DNA of 64,000 nucleotides. Source: BP-133 sp040756995 (GTDB taxonomy: Bacteria; Actinomycetota; Acidimicrobiia; IMCC26256; BP-133). Positions 9,081 to 16,025 of the stretch are shown here, piece after piece (the stretch's first letter is position 1; the number at the start of each line of letters is the position of its first letter). The stretch spans positions 1 to 64,000 of the forward strand of contig JBFLYK010000010.1 in assembly GCA_040756995.1 (NCBI GenBank), read 5' to 3'. The position numbers and the translations under genes are program-made. Under the pieces are notes generated by a model, which searched no databases, was not told where the DNA came from, and saw nothing but the letters and a program-made list of their open reading frames with translations.

Positions 9081-9361
9081 GACGCCGCCTGGAACAACAG
9101 CCTGACGACCGTCGGCGCCAACCCGGCGAGCACGGCACCTACCGCTCCGCCGGCGGCGAGCGACCGCCCCCGGGTGGCGTTGTATCCGTGCCCGCCCTCC
9201 TTGGACAGCCCGTAGATGGCCGCCCCCACGAGGATGCTGGCCAGCGATCCCCACAGCGCCAGCTGCGACAGCCAGGACAGAAGTTTGGAGATGAGCTCCG
9301 CCCCCGGCATCCCCGCCGAAGTCGGGCTCACATTCAGGTCAAGGGCGAGCAGAGCCAGCAC
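9077..9361 (-). CDS. Small two-helix membrane protein, VirB2- or DUF6112-like
   Basis: A 94-residue protein with two hydrophobic stretches (about 25-52 and 66-92) separated by a Gly/Lys/Arg-rich loop (YGLSKEGGHGYNATRGR). This is the layout of TrbC/VirB2 pilin-like proteins and of the small DUF6112-type proteins found next to SCO6880-family genes. GTG start preceded by GAGGAGG at 8 nt. It is the first gene of the minus-strand operon, reading away from the divergent control region. Pilin versus membrane accessory role cannot be decided here. Confidence 0.65.
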   Translation of the reverse strand: MLALLALDLNVSPTSAGMPGAELISKLLSWLSQLALWGSLASILVGAAIYGLSKEGGHGYNATRGRSLAAGGAVGAVLAGLAPTVVRLLFQAAS

Positions 9362-9393
9362 GTTCGAGACCTCCTCGTCGATCCTTCACCCGG

Positions 9394-9490
9394 AGTAAGC
9401 GACGCGCCGGAGCCAGAACGCGACAGAGAAATCTGTCCGGCGCTCCAAAAGATCCGCCTGTCGCGTTCCCGCCGAAACGTGGCGCTTACT
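9394..9490. promoter_or_regulatory. Divergent control region with nested inverted repeats
   Basis: The 180-nt gap between the secretion operon (minus) and the HTH-SSB gene (plus) holds three inverted-repeat pairs sharing one centre near 9442. The pairs are AGTAAGCG (9394-9401) with CGCTTACT (9483-9490), GAACGCGACAG (9416-9426) with CTGTCGCGTTC (9458-9468), and ATCT (9431-9434) with AGAT (9450-9453). An overlapping pair, GCGCCGGA (9404-9411) with TCCGGCGC (9436-9443), allows another fold. All are perfect matches seen directly. Likely an operator for the element's HTH proteins or a transfer origin; which one is unknown. Confidence 0.6.
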
Positions 9491-9541
9491 ACTTGAGATC
9501 CATCGAAGGGCTCGGGCCGAACCCGGGCCTGAGGAGGAACG

Positions 9542-10063
9542 ATGAATGCGCCCCGCCTGATCTACTCGATCCCCGAGGCCGCCACTCTGCTTGGCATCTC
9601 GCGGAGCAAGGCCTACCGCTACGCCCGCACGGGCGAACTCCAGACGGTTCGCTTCCATGACCGAATCGGAGTGCCCGAGACCGCCCTCAGCCAAATGCTC
9701 GAGAGGGATGGCGGTGAAGCGCACTGGGACAACAGTGACCGCCCCATCAACAAGGTCACGATCAGCGGGCGTCTCACCCGCGACCCCGACCTGCGGACGA
9801 CGCGCTCCGGACTAGCCGTATGCATCGCGCGCCTGGCGGTACCAAAGCGCAGGGGCGACGAAGGTGCGGTCTTCATCGACGTCATCGCCTACGGCGACCG
9901 CATTGGTCTCCTGGCGGAGCTGAGGAAAGGTGAGCCCGTCAAGGTCATCGGACGCCTCGACCAGAGGGAGTGGAAGACCGGGGATGGCGCAACCCGCCAG
10001 ACCCATCAGATCGTTGCCCGGACCGTCGAACGACTCGATCAGAGCTGGGACCCGATCGCGTGA
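9542..10063 (+). CDS. HTH (excisionase-type) domain fused to single-stranded DNA-binding protein
   Basis: A 173-residue protein in two parts. Residues 6-54 form a MerR/excisionase-like helix-turn-helix (YSIPEAATLLGISRSKAYRY, then a recognition wing ending in VPETALSQML). Residues 70-168 are an SSB OB-fold (NKVTISGRLTRDPDLRTT, FIDVIAYGD, EPVKVIGRLDQREW). The SSB acidic C-terminal tip is absent. Strong RBS GAGGAGG 4 nt before ATG. It heads the plus-strand maintenance cluster facing the palindromic control region. The SSB part could coat transferred single strands while the HTH targets it to an element site; that targeting idea is inference. Confidence 0.85.
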   Translation: MNAPRLIYSIPEAATLLGISRSKAYRYARTGELQTVRFHDRIGVPETALSQMLERDGGEAHWDNSDRPINKVTISGRLTRDPDLRTTRSGLAVCIARLAVPKRRGDEGAVFIDVIAYGDRIGLLAELRKGEPVKVIGRLDQREWKTGDGATRQTHQIVARTVERLDQSWDPIA

Positions 10064-10128
10064 GACTCACGACCGACGTTTCCGCCACCGTCCACCTCGA
10101 ACACCAACTCGCGATGGGAGCCTGTCGA

Positions 10129-10251
10129 ATGAGCGAAGCCACAGACGGCCGCCCCGCCCCCGCGGCGACCATGTCGGGCAAGGGCTTAGTGGCTCGACGC
10201 AACCAGCCCGTTGGCAACCGGCAGCACGGCGACGAGGGGGTCGCGGCGTGA
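10129..10251 (+). CDS. Possible 40-residue protein
   Basis: A short frame starting ATG at 10129, with GGGAG 8 nt upstream, and ending in TGA that overlaps the GTG start of the next gene (GTGA). The product is 40 residues, polar and basic, with no recognisable domain. It fills most of the 184-nt gap between the SSB fusion and the next gene, and the stop/start coupling is the same as that used throughout the element. It may be a real small protein or simply a translated leader for the downstream gene. Confidence 0.4.
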   Translation: MSEATDGRPAPAATMSGKGLVARRNQPVGNRQHGDEGVAA

Positions 10252-10841
10252 ACGCGACCGCCCGAGTGAAGCTGCCGAGGCTCGTCGTCATTGACGAGGG
10301 TTACGACAAGAGACGCGCCTCAGACAAGTTCAGCCGCTTCGGCCGCTACCTCGCGATGCGGCTCCCCGCCGTCGCTCATGCAGACCCGGACGTCCTCACC
10401 AATCGGATCCGATGGGCTGCCTTCGCGTGGGCGGCCGCCACCCCACCTGTGATGTCTCCCGGGTACCTCAGGTGGAACGACCCCGTCGAAGACATCGAGC
10501 TCAACTGGGACGACGGCCAACTCGCCGCCGACATCGTCATCCGGATGGAGTCGCCCGCCCGCTTGGTCGGCTGGCAAGGCTGGCAGCGCGACCGTCATGG
10601 CCACCTCGTAGAACCGTGGCCCGCCGACCGGGTCGCGCTCAATCGTCTCTCACTGCGGACCGTTCTTGACGTGGTGCTCCCTGATCCACCCGGGCCGCGG
10701 GCGACTCACAAACAGTACGTCCAGGCCGCGAAAGCCGCCGTGACCGTGGCCGCCATCGCCGTGGTTGAAGCCGTGACCCCTGTCCTCGTAGAGCTCGACC
10801 GTGACGGTCGCTGCCGATCCGACCGAGTGGGACAACCATGA
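10248..10841 (+). CDS. Hypothetical protein of the element maintenance cluster
   Basis: A 197-residue protein of unknown family starting at GTG 10248. It is mostly soluble: an N-terminal part with several aromatic residues (FGRYLAMRLP, IRWAAFAWAA, GYLRWNDPVEDIELNWDDG), a central WQGWQRD motif, and an Ala/Val-rich helix near the C-terminus (about 160-180). The ATGA overlap with the downstream excisionase-like gene suggests joint expression. Location between two DNA-binding genes suggests replication, partition or transfer control, but no motif supports a specific function. Confidence 0.6.
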   Translation: MNATARVKLPRLVVIDEGYDKRRASDKFSRFGRYLAMRLPAVAHADPDVLTNRIRWAAFAWAAATPPVMSPGYLRWNDPVEDIELNWDDGQLAADIVIRMESPARLVGWQGWQRDRHGHLVEPWPADRVALNRLSLRTVLDVVLPDPPGPRATHKQYVQAAKAAVTVAAIAVVEAVTPVLVELDRDGRCRSDRVGQP

Positions 10842-11092
10842 ACCAGCGGACAAGCACCTTGCCCGATCCGAATGAAGACGACGGTGGTCGCCATGATGTC
10901 ATCAGGCCGGAGCGCCTTCTCTACAGCGTCCGCGAGGCCGCCGAGCTCCTCTCGATCGGCCGGGTCAAGCTCTACGAACTCGTCGCCGCGGGCCGTATCG
11001 CGTCGGTCCGGCTCGACGGCAGTCGGAAGATCCCGCGAACGGCTCTCGAGGAGTTCATCGCCCAGCTCCGAGCAGAATCTGACATTCCTTGA
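10838..11092 (+). CDS. Excisionase-type helix-turn-helix protein
   Basis: An 84-residue DNA-binding protein of the HTH_17 (Xis/MerR-like) family. After a 25-residue acidic leader comes LLYSVREAAELLSIGRVKLY (helix-turn-helix), then AGRIASVRLDGSRKIPRTAL (wing) and a terminal helix EEFIAQL. This matches small excisionase-type proteins that set the direction of tyrosine integrases on elements. The integrase is about 3.7 kb away and on the opposite strand. The ATGA overlap with the preceding gene puts it in the same operon. It could equally be a general element regulator. Confidence 0.8.
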   Translation: MNQRTSTLPDPNEDDGGRHDVIRPERLLYSVREAAELLSIGRVKLYELVAAGRIASVRLDGSRKIPRTALEEFIAQLRAESDIP

Positions 11093-11195
11093 AGGGTGTC
11101 GGGAGTGCGGATTCACACGCCGCCATGGCAGCGCTGTCAGCTGGCACTGTGGGCGTCCCGCCAAGCCGGCGTTGCGGCAGCCGTCCCTATCGTTG

Positions 11196-11225
11196 TCACA
11201 GCTGTTATCTACGATGCATCTGTGA
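11196..11225. promoter_or_regulatory. Inverted repeat upstream of the DUF5131 gene
   Basis: TCACAG (11196-11201) and CTGTGA (11220-11225) form a perfect 6-bp inverted repeat separated by 18 nt, within a locally AT-richer stretch (GTTATCTAC). It lies 33 nt before the chosen start of the DUF5131 gene. It could be an operator for one of the element regulators. Short repeats of this size also occur by chance. Confidence 0.3.
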
Positions 11226-11258
11226 TGCTGACGTATGTCCGGCCAGGGGCAGCCCGCC

Positions 11259-12011
11259 ATGGGTGACAAGAGCAGAATCGAGTGGACTGAGGCGACGTGG
11301 AATCCCACGACCGGCTGCGACCGAACCTCGCCCGGGTGCGACAACTGCTACGCCATGAGCCTAGCCAGGCGGATGAAGGCAATGGGCCAGCCGAAATACC
11401 AGCGCGACGGAGACGCTCGAACCAGCGGCCCGGGATTCGGGCTGACCATCCACCACGACGCCCTCGACATCCCGCGCCGGTGGAAGGCGCCGAGAACGAT
11501 CTTCGTGAACTCGATGAGCGACCTCTTCCACAACGAGGTCCCGGTCGACTTCATCCGCGAGGTCTTCACGGTCATCGCCGAGACGCCGCAGCACAACTAT
11601 CAGGTGCTGACCAAGCGGTCCAAGCGTCTCGCCCAGCTCGCATCCGAGCTCACCTGGTCGGCGAACCTGTGGATGGGGGTCAGTGTCGAGAACGACCGCT
11701 ATGCCTTCCGCATTGACCACCTCCGGCAGGTGCCGGCGGCGATTCGCTTCGTGAGCGCAGAGCCGCTTCTCGGGCCGCTACCCAGGCTCGACCTCGCCGG
11801 GATCGACTGGCTGATCGCCGGCGGAGAGAGCGGGCCCGGGGCGCGACCGATGGAGCTCGAGTGGGCTACGGATCTGCGGGACCAGTGCCGGGCAGCCGGT
11901 GTCGCCTACTTCTTTAAGCAATGGGGCGGCGCCACGGCCAAGGCCGGCGGGCGCGACCTCGATGGCCAGACCTATGACGAGATGCCGACGGTCAAAAGAG
12001 GGACGGCATAA
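11259..12011 (+). CDS. DUF5131 (phage Gp37/Gp68) three-Cys-motif protein
   Basis: A 250-residue member of the Gp37/Gp68 family. It begins with the family hallmark RIEWTEATWNP, followed by three cysteines at about 20, 27 and 30 (C-x6-C-x2-C, ending in CYA). Later blocks also fit the family: FVNSMSDLFH, VLTKRSKRL, WMGVSVEN, RFVSAEPLLGPL, IAGGESGPGARP and FFKQWGG. The cysteine cluster suggests an iron-sulphur or radical-SAM-like centre, not proven. ATG 11259 is chosen because AGGGG lies 9 nt upstream and the hallmark starts there; ATG 11235 lacks an RBS. Its 3' end overlaps the convergent TcmP gene by 20 nt. Biochemical function unknown to me. Confidence 0.9.
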   Translation: MGDKSRIEWTEATWNPTTGCDRTSPGCDNCYAMSLARRMKAMGQPKYQRDGDARTSGPGFGLTIHHDALDIPRRWKAPRTIFVNSMSDLFHNEVPVDFIREVFTVIAETPQHNYQVLTKRSKRLAQLASELTWSANLWMGVSVENDRYAFRIDHLRQVPAAIRFVSAEPLLGPLPRLDLAGIDWLIAGGESGPGARPMELEWATDLRDQCRAAGVAYFFKQWGGATAKAGGRDLDGQTYDEMPTVKRGTA

Positions 12012-13083
12012 GGCGAAGCTTGACTGCGGTGGTGAGCCGACCGGTTCTGGGCCGCCGCTCAATCCGTCCCTGGGCGAGCAGCTGTTGGATAGCCGACGTC
12101 GCGTGCACCGGCTTGTAGAGGGTGGGCCACACGAACTTCCTCACCTGTTCCATCGTGTGCCACCCGCCGTCTGCAAGAAGCTCCTCCGTGATCCGCTCTT
12201 TCAGGCTGCTCAGGTCGGGTTCGAGCTGGATTTGGAAGGTCTGCTGGCCAGGATCCTTGGGGTCGCGGTACCGGACGCCTTGAACGGGGTCGACCTTCCA
12301 AAACGCATCCTTCATCCGCTCGAAGCCGCGCTCGCCCTTTGTAGCGAAGTGGAGGTGGAGGGTGTACCCCCTCTCCTCGACCATTGAAAAGGTGAGGGTG
12401 CCGCTGAACCCTGCCCGGCGTAGCGTCTGACGGTAGGCCCCGACGAGGTAGTTCACTTTCTCGCTCGAGGGCATCTCGAGGACCCCGCGCCAGCTGGGGC
12501 CGCCGTATTGAAGATCCGCCTTCTGGTTGGGATTCTTGGCGAACTGCATGAGCCGCATCGTCAACATGGTGACGAAAACCTCAGAGGCGTCGTTGGCGGC
12601 GATGCGACGGACGAGCGGGAACGGGACATCGAGTCCCTCGGCATCGAGATTGGCGAAGATCGGCCGACCGCGCCCGAAGGCTCCCGACTGGGCCAGTATC
12701 GACTCGGCGTAGTCCTGGCAGCGGCCATGTTTGCGTTCGATCGTGATGTGCAGAGGCAAGGCGGAGAACCGTTCAGCGAGCAGGCCATCGAGGATGGCAA
12801 AGTCCTCACGGTCGTTCTCGATGAATATGAAGTGGACAGGCTTGCCGATTGCTATTAAGTCCGGCCGGGCGAGCAGCTCCTCCAGAAGGAGCACCGGTGA
12901 GCCCAGGTTGCCGTCCGGGTAGACGCCTGGGCCGGCGAAAGCATCGAGGACAGTCAGCCTGTTCGTAAACGGAGCCCTTAGGAGGATCGGATACCAAGCA
13001 CGCAGGTACTCCCGCAAGATCCGATGCTTGGCCTCGAAGGTGTGCGGCCTGGCCGCCTCGACTGACCCTTGTTTCGTCGGCAT
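11992..13083 (-). CDS. tcmP: Three-Cys-motif partner protein TcmP
   Basis: A 363-residue protein of the TcmP family, named for its repeated genomic pairing with the three-Cys DUF5131 proteins, as seen here. The N-terminal half is methyltransferase-like: LDAFAGPG (about 46-53, motif I), an acidic residue after the next strand (FIFIENDRED, E89), and NLDAEGLDVPF (about 145-155) at the motif IV position. The C-terminus (about 292-358) looks like a winged helix (ITEELLADGGWHTMEQVRKF, RIERRPRTGRL). Start ATG 13083 has GGAGG 6 nt upstream. Likely SAM binding plus nucleic-acid recognition; the substrate is unknown. Confidence 0.88.
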   Translation of the reverse strand: MPTKQGSVEAARPHTFEAKHRILREYLRAWYPILLRAPFTNRLTVLDAFAGPGVYPDGNLGSPVLLLEELLARPDLIAIGKPVHFIFIENDREDFAILDGLLAERFSALPLHITIERKHGRCQDYAESILAQSGAFGRGRPIFANLDAEGLDVPFPLVRRIAANDASEVFVTMLTMRLMQFAKNPNQKADLQYGGPSWRGVLEMPSSEKVNYLVGAYRQTLRRAGFSGTLTFSMVEERGYTLHLHFATKGERGFERMKDAFWKVDPVQGVRYRDPKDPGQQTFQIQLEPDLSSLKERITEELLADGGWHTMEQVRKFVWPTLYKPVHATSAIQQLLAQGRIERRPRTGRLTTAVKLRLMPSLF

Positions 13084-13352
13084 GCCGCTCCTCCCATCGA
13101 CGAGCCGAGGAGCGGAGAATACCATTAATGTAACTTTTTACCACCGGGTTAGGATCATGCTTTAGCGAAGGTTGAGGGCTCGACAAAACGTCTCCTGACC
13201 TGCCGAAACAGGCCGACCGCACCTGGCCGGGGCTGGACTTCGGGGCGAAGTTCCCGCCGACGGCACCGGCTGGTGCCGGTCCTGTGCGAGCGTGAATCTC
13301 GGGGAACGGCGAACGGACGTCCCCCGTTGCCCAGCCGGATAGCGTGCGCGGC

Positions 13353-14645
13353 ATGGGCTTCCTCGATCGATTCCGGCAGCCCCGACAGGAGACTGCTCCC
13401 CAGAGGTCAGCACCCCCGAACTTCCACTTCGCGGTGGTCGATATCGAGACGAGCGGACTCTCCCCGGTCGCTGATCGGATTATCGAGATCGGCGTCGTCA
13501 TCATGGACGCCTCCGGGCAGGTACTCCACGAATGGGAGACCTTGGTCAATCCTGGGGACCGCAAGGCGGGAGCGACCTCAATCCATGGGATTCAGGCCGA
13601 CTGGCTGGCGGCAGCGCCGACCTTCGGCGAGATCGCGGGCGACCTGACGGAGCGTCTCGTCGGCCGCGTGGTCGTGGCCCACAACGTCAAGTTCGATCTG
13701 GAGTTCATTGAGGGCGAGTTCCGCCGACTCGGCCATCCAATCCGGTCAGACCTCGGCTACGCCTGCACCATGGACCTGGCCAACCAGATGGGCCTCCCCC
13801 GAAAGCTCCAGCGACTAGCAGGCGAACTGGGTCTGCCCTACTACCCGCACGGCGCTCTCGACGACGCTCGGGTCACGGCGCAGGTGCTCACCCGCTTCCT
13901 CCGGTACATCGACAATGCGAGCCTCGCTGGAGCGGTGCTGGCTCCTGGGTCCTTCCCCGCTTCGCCCCCCAGCGGGAAGGTGATGCACCGGAAGGAGGCC
14001 GGCACCCTCACGAAGCCGCAGAGCTTCCTCTCGGACCTCATCCAGGAATTGCCCCCCTTCGACGTGGACAAGACCCACGACCCGGAGGCGGCGGCGGCCT
14101 ACTTGACCATCCTCGAAGAGGTCATGGAGGACGGCTACATCTCGCCCGAGGAGCGGGAGAAGCTGATCAGCACGGCCCAGACTTGGGGGCTCTCTCGCGA
14201 CGAGGCCGACCTTCTCCACCGGGAGTTCCTCGACGTCCTCCTCGATGCCGCCCTGGCTGACCGGACCCTCTCGAAGGACGAGCGCGAGCAGATCCAGAAG
14301 GTCGCCATCTGGCTCGGAGTCGAAGCCGGTGACCTTGACCTCTTGATCCGGCAGGCCCGGGCCCGAGGGAGGGCCCAGGTTGATGACGCCCGAGCCGAGA
14401 TGAAGGGCCGCGTCGTTACGTTCACCGGACGAGGGATCTACAGCAACTCGATCCGGGAGGGGTTCTGCGCAAAGTACGGGATCGTGTTCACCACCTCGGT
14501 CGGCGCGACCTGCGACCTCCTTGTGATCGGATCGGACGAAGTGGAGAACGCCACCGTCGCCAAGGCAAGGGAGCGGGGGATCCCGATGATGGTGGAGCGA
14601 GCTTTCTGGTACCGCCTCGGAGAGAAGGTGCCAAAGGTCGATTGA
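13353..14645 (+). CDS. DEDDh exonuclease with TerB-like and BRCT regions
   Basis: A 430-residue protein. Residues 26-185 are a DnaQ-type 3'-5' exonuclease: VVDIETSG (D30, E32), AHNVKFD (D115) and PHGALDDA (H166, D171) supply the DEDDh residues. Residues about 245-335 form a helical, acidic TerB-like segment (YISPEEREKLISTA, RTLSKDEREQI). Residues about 350-425 are a BRCT domain (GRVVTFTGRGIYSN, CDLLVIGSDEVENATVAKAR, GIPMMVERAFW). A processive DNA polymerase is absent nearby, so it is probably a repair, transfer or anti-invader nuclease. ATG 13353 is preferred over the GTG three codons earlier. Confidence 0.85.
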   Translation: MGFLDRFRQPRQETAPQRSAPPNFHFAVVDIETSGLSPVADRIIEIGVVIMDASGQVLHEWETLVNPGDRKAGATSIHGIQADWLAAAPTFGEIAGDLTERLVGRVVVAHNVKFDLEFIEGEFRRLGHPIRSDLGYACTMDLANQMGLPRKLQRLAGELGLPYYPHGALDDARVTAQVLTRFLRYIDNASLAGAVLAPGSFPASPPSGKVMHRKEAGTLTKPQSFLSDLIQELPPFDVDKTHDPEAAAAYLTILEEVMEDGYISPEEREKLISTAQTWGLSRDEADLLHREFLDVLLDAALADRTLSKDEREQIQKVAIWLGVEAGDLDLLIRQARARGRAQVDDARAEMKGRVVTFTGRGIYSNSIREGFCAKYGIVFTTSVGATCDLLVIGSDEVENATVAKARERGIPMMVERAFWYRLGEKVPKVD

Positions 14646-14679
14646 CTCGCTCCATCAACCGCGCTGTTGAGAGCGAGTC
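14644..14679 (+). terminator. Hairpin after the exonuclease gene
   Basis: GACTCGCTC (14644-14652) and GAGCGAGTC (14671-14679) form a perfect 9-bp stem with an 18-nt loop, starting inside the exonuclease stop codon. There is no T-run, so it would be an atypical terminator, or it may protect the mRNA 3' end. It lies between the convergent exonuclease and integrase genes. Confidence 0.5.
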
Positions 14680-14774
14680 GAATGCGTCGAGATCGTCCAT
14701 GAGAGCCGTCTGCGAAACCCTCTAGTGCATTGGGGAAGCGCCTCGATCCCGTCATCCGCTCGCAAAGCGTCGTC

Positions 14775-15830
14775 CTACGGTCTGAAGAGGTCGTCCATGT
14801 GGCGAGCTGCCTCGACCTTCAGGTTGTCGAGCACCTCGACGTAGGTGTCGCTGGTGATTCGGATGTTCGCGTGGCCGAGGACATCCGACACTGTGCGGAG
14901 GCCGACGCCTTGGCCGAGCATGAGAGTGGCGGCGGAATGGCGGAGCGCATGAAAGCTGAGGCGTCGGCCGAGCACTTGCTGCGAGAAGGCGTGCCAGGCC
15001 CGGAGGAGGTTCCTCGGTGATATCGGTGTTCCGTTCCGGGTGCTGAAGACCAGGTCTTCGGGCTTCCGCGCCCCAGCTACTGCACTGAGGGACTGCCGGG
15101 CGACCTCGGTAAGGGGAACAGCCCGCCGGGCGGCGCGTGTCTTGCCGTGGCGGACATGCACGATGCCGGCATCGAGATCGACGTCCCGCCACCGGAGCGC
15201 AAGGATCTCCCCCTCTCGCATCCCGGTGGTCAGAGCAAGCGTCCAGAGCGGCCCGTAGGAGACGTCCTGCGCGGCCGCGAGCAGCGTGCGAGCCTCCGCG
15301 GGCGACACGACGTCCAAGGGTTCTTTGCGAGGCGCGGGCGCATCGACAAGATCCGCCGGGTTCGACGGGATGACGCCCTGCCGAACCGCCTGGCGGAGCG
15401 CCATCCCGAGGACCTGATGGGCGGCCTGCATGGTTCGCAGGGAGAGGCCCTTCTCGTTGAGGCCCTTCGTCATCCTGGTGAAGTCGGTCGGGCGGAGAGC
15501 GTCGAGCCGCTTACGGCCGAGCGCGGGGACGATGTAGTAGCTCGTCATCCGGCGGTAGTGCGCCAGCGTCCTTGGTGCGACGCGGGTGGAGACGCTCTCC
15601 AGCCACTCCGTCATCCAACGCTCGACGGTCGGCGCCGGCCCGATGGGCAACGTCCCGGACTCCGCCTGGGCCTGAGCGACTCGAAGCTTCGCAGCCACCG
15701 CGGCCCGGGTCTTGCCGGACAGATACTTGCGCTTGCGACGGCCGTTCTCCCAGCCGAGGTCGACGACGGCGCGCCAGCGGTCGCCATGCCGGTAGATGGC
15801 GCCCTCGCCCTTCCCGCGCCTACCAGCCAC
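14775..15830 (-). CDS. Tyrosine recombinase (phage-type integrase)
   Basis: A 351-residue site-specific recombinase with an N-terminal arm-binding region (about 8-55), a core-binding SAM-like domain (about 65-150) and a catalytic domain. All catalytic residues are visible: R205 (TTGMREGEI), K230 (VRHGKTR), H294 and R297 (FHALRHSAA), H320 (LGHANI) and Y330 (SDTYVEVL). GTG start with AGTGAGG 4 nt upstream. It is transcribed away from the tRNA-Ala gene, with its start 172 nt from the tRNA 3' end, so it most likely integrates the element into that tRNA. Confidence 0.95.
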   Translation of the reverse strand: MAGRRGKGEGAIYRHGDRWRAVVDLGWENGRRKRKYLSGKTRAAVAAKLRVAQAQAESGTLPIGPAPTVERWMTEWLESVSTRVAPRTLAHYRRMTSYYIVPALGRKRLDALRPTDFTRMTKGLNEKGLSLRTMQAAHQVLGMALRQAVRQGVIPSNPADLVDAPAPRKEPLDVVSPAEARTLLAAAQDVSYGPLWTLALTTGMREGEILALRWRDVDLDAGIVHVRHGKTRAARRAVPLTEVARQSLSAVAGARKPEDLVFSTRNGTPISPRNLLRAWHAFSQQVLGRRLSFHALRHSAATLMLGQGVGLRTVSDVLGHANIRITSDTYVEVLDNLKVEAARHMDDLFRP

Positions 15831-16002
15831 ATCGCCTCACTTCAGCGCCCTGGGCCAAAGGGCCCGCCCGGGGCGGACGCGGCCGAATCCGTTCGGATCA
15901 GACCGTACTTGTTCGCCCGTTTGGCTGCCACGTAGGCTGCCACTACCGGATCGACGGGTGAGGCGCTTCCCCGGAAATAATCTCTGACCAGGACTTCCTC
16001 CG

Positions 16003-16025
16003 TGGAGCCAGGGGGATTTGAACCC
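16003..16025 (-). other. Putative attachment site at the tRNA-Ala 3' end
   Basis: Elements with tRNA-adjacent tyrosine integrases recombine in the tRNA 3' half and rebuild the gene. The T-arm and acceptor 3' strand of tRNA-Ala (16003-16025) are the most likely core. I found no second copy in the window, so the crossover segment is assigned by analogy only. Confidence 0.5.

Larger units (their letters stand above)
1..16003. mobile_element. Right part of a putative integrative and conjugative element in tRNA-Ala
   Basis: A tyrosine integrase lies 172 nt from the 3' end of a tRNA-Ala gene, the usual layout of tRNA-targeting elements. Left of it are accessory genes: an exonuclease, the DUF5131/TcmP pair, two excisionase-like HTH proteins, an SSB fusion and a large secretion operon. 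Right of the tRNA the sequence becomes conserved chromosomal genes starting with leuS. The left boundary, any relaxase, coupling protein and second att copy are outside the window, so the element type (conjugative, mobilisable or decayed) is inferred. Confidence 0.7.

Noticed and set aside
10706..11344. Minus-strand frame opposite the excisionase-like gene
   Set aside because: Runs over the coding strand of two coupled plus-strand genes, no RBS, no recognisable domain.
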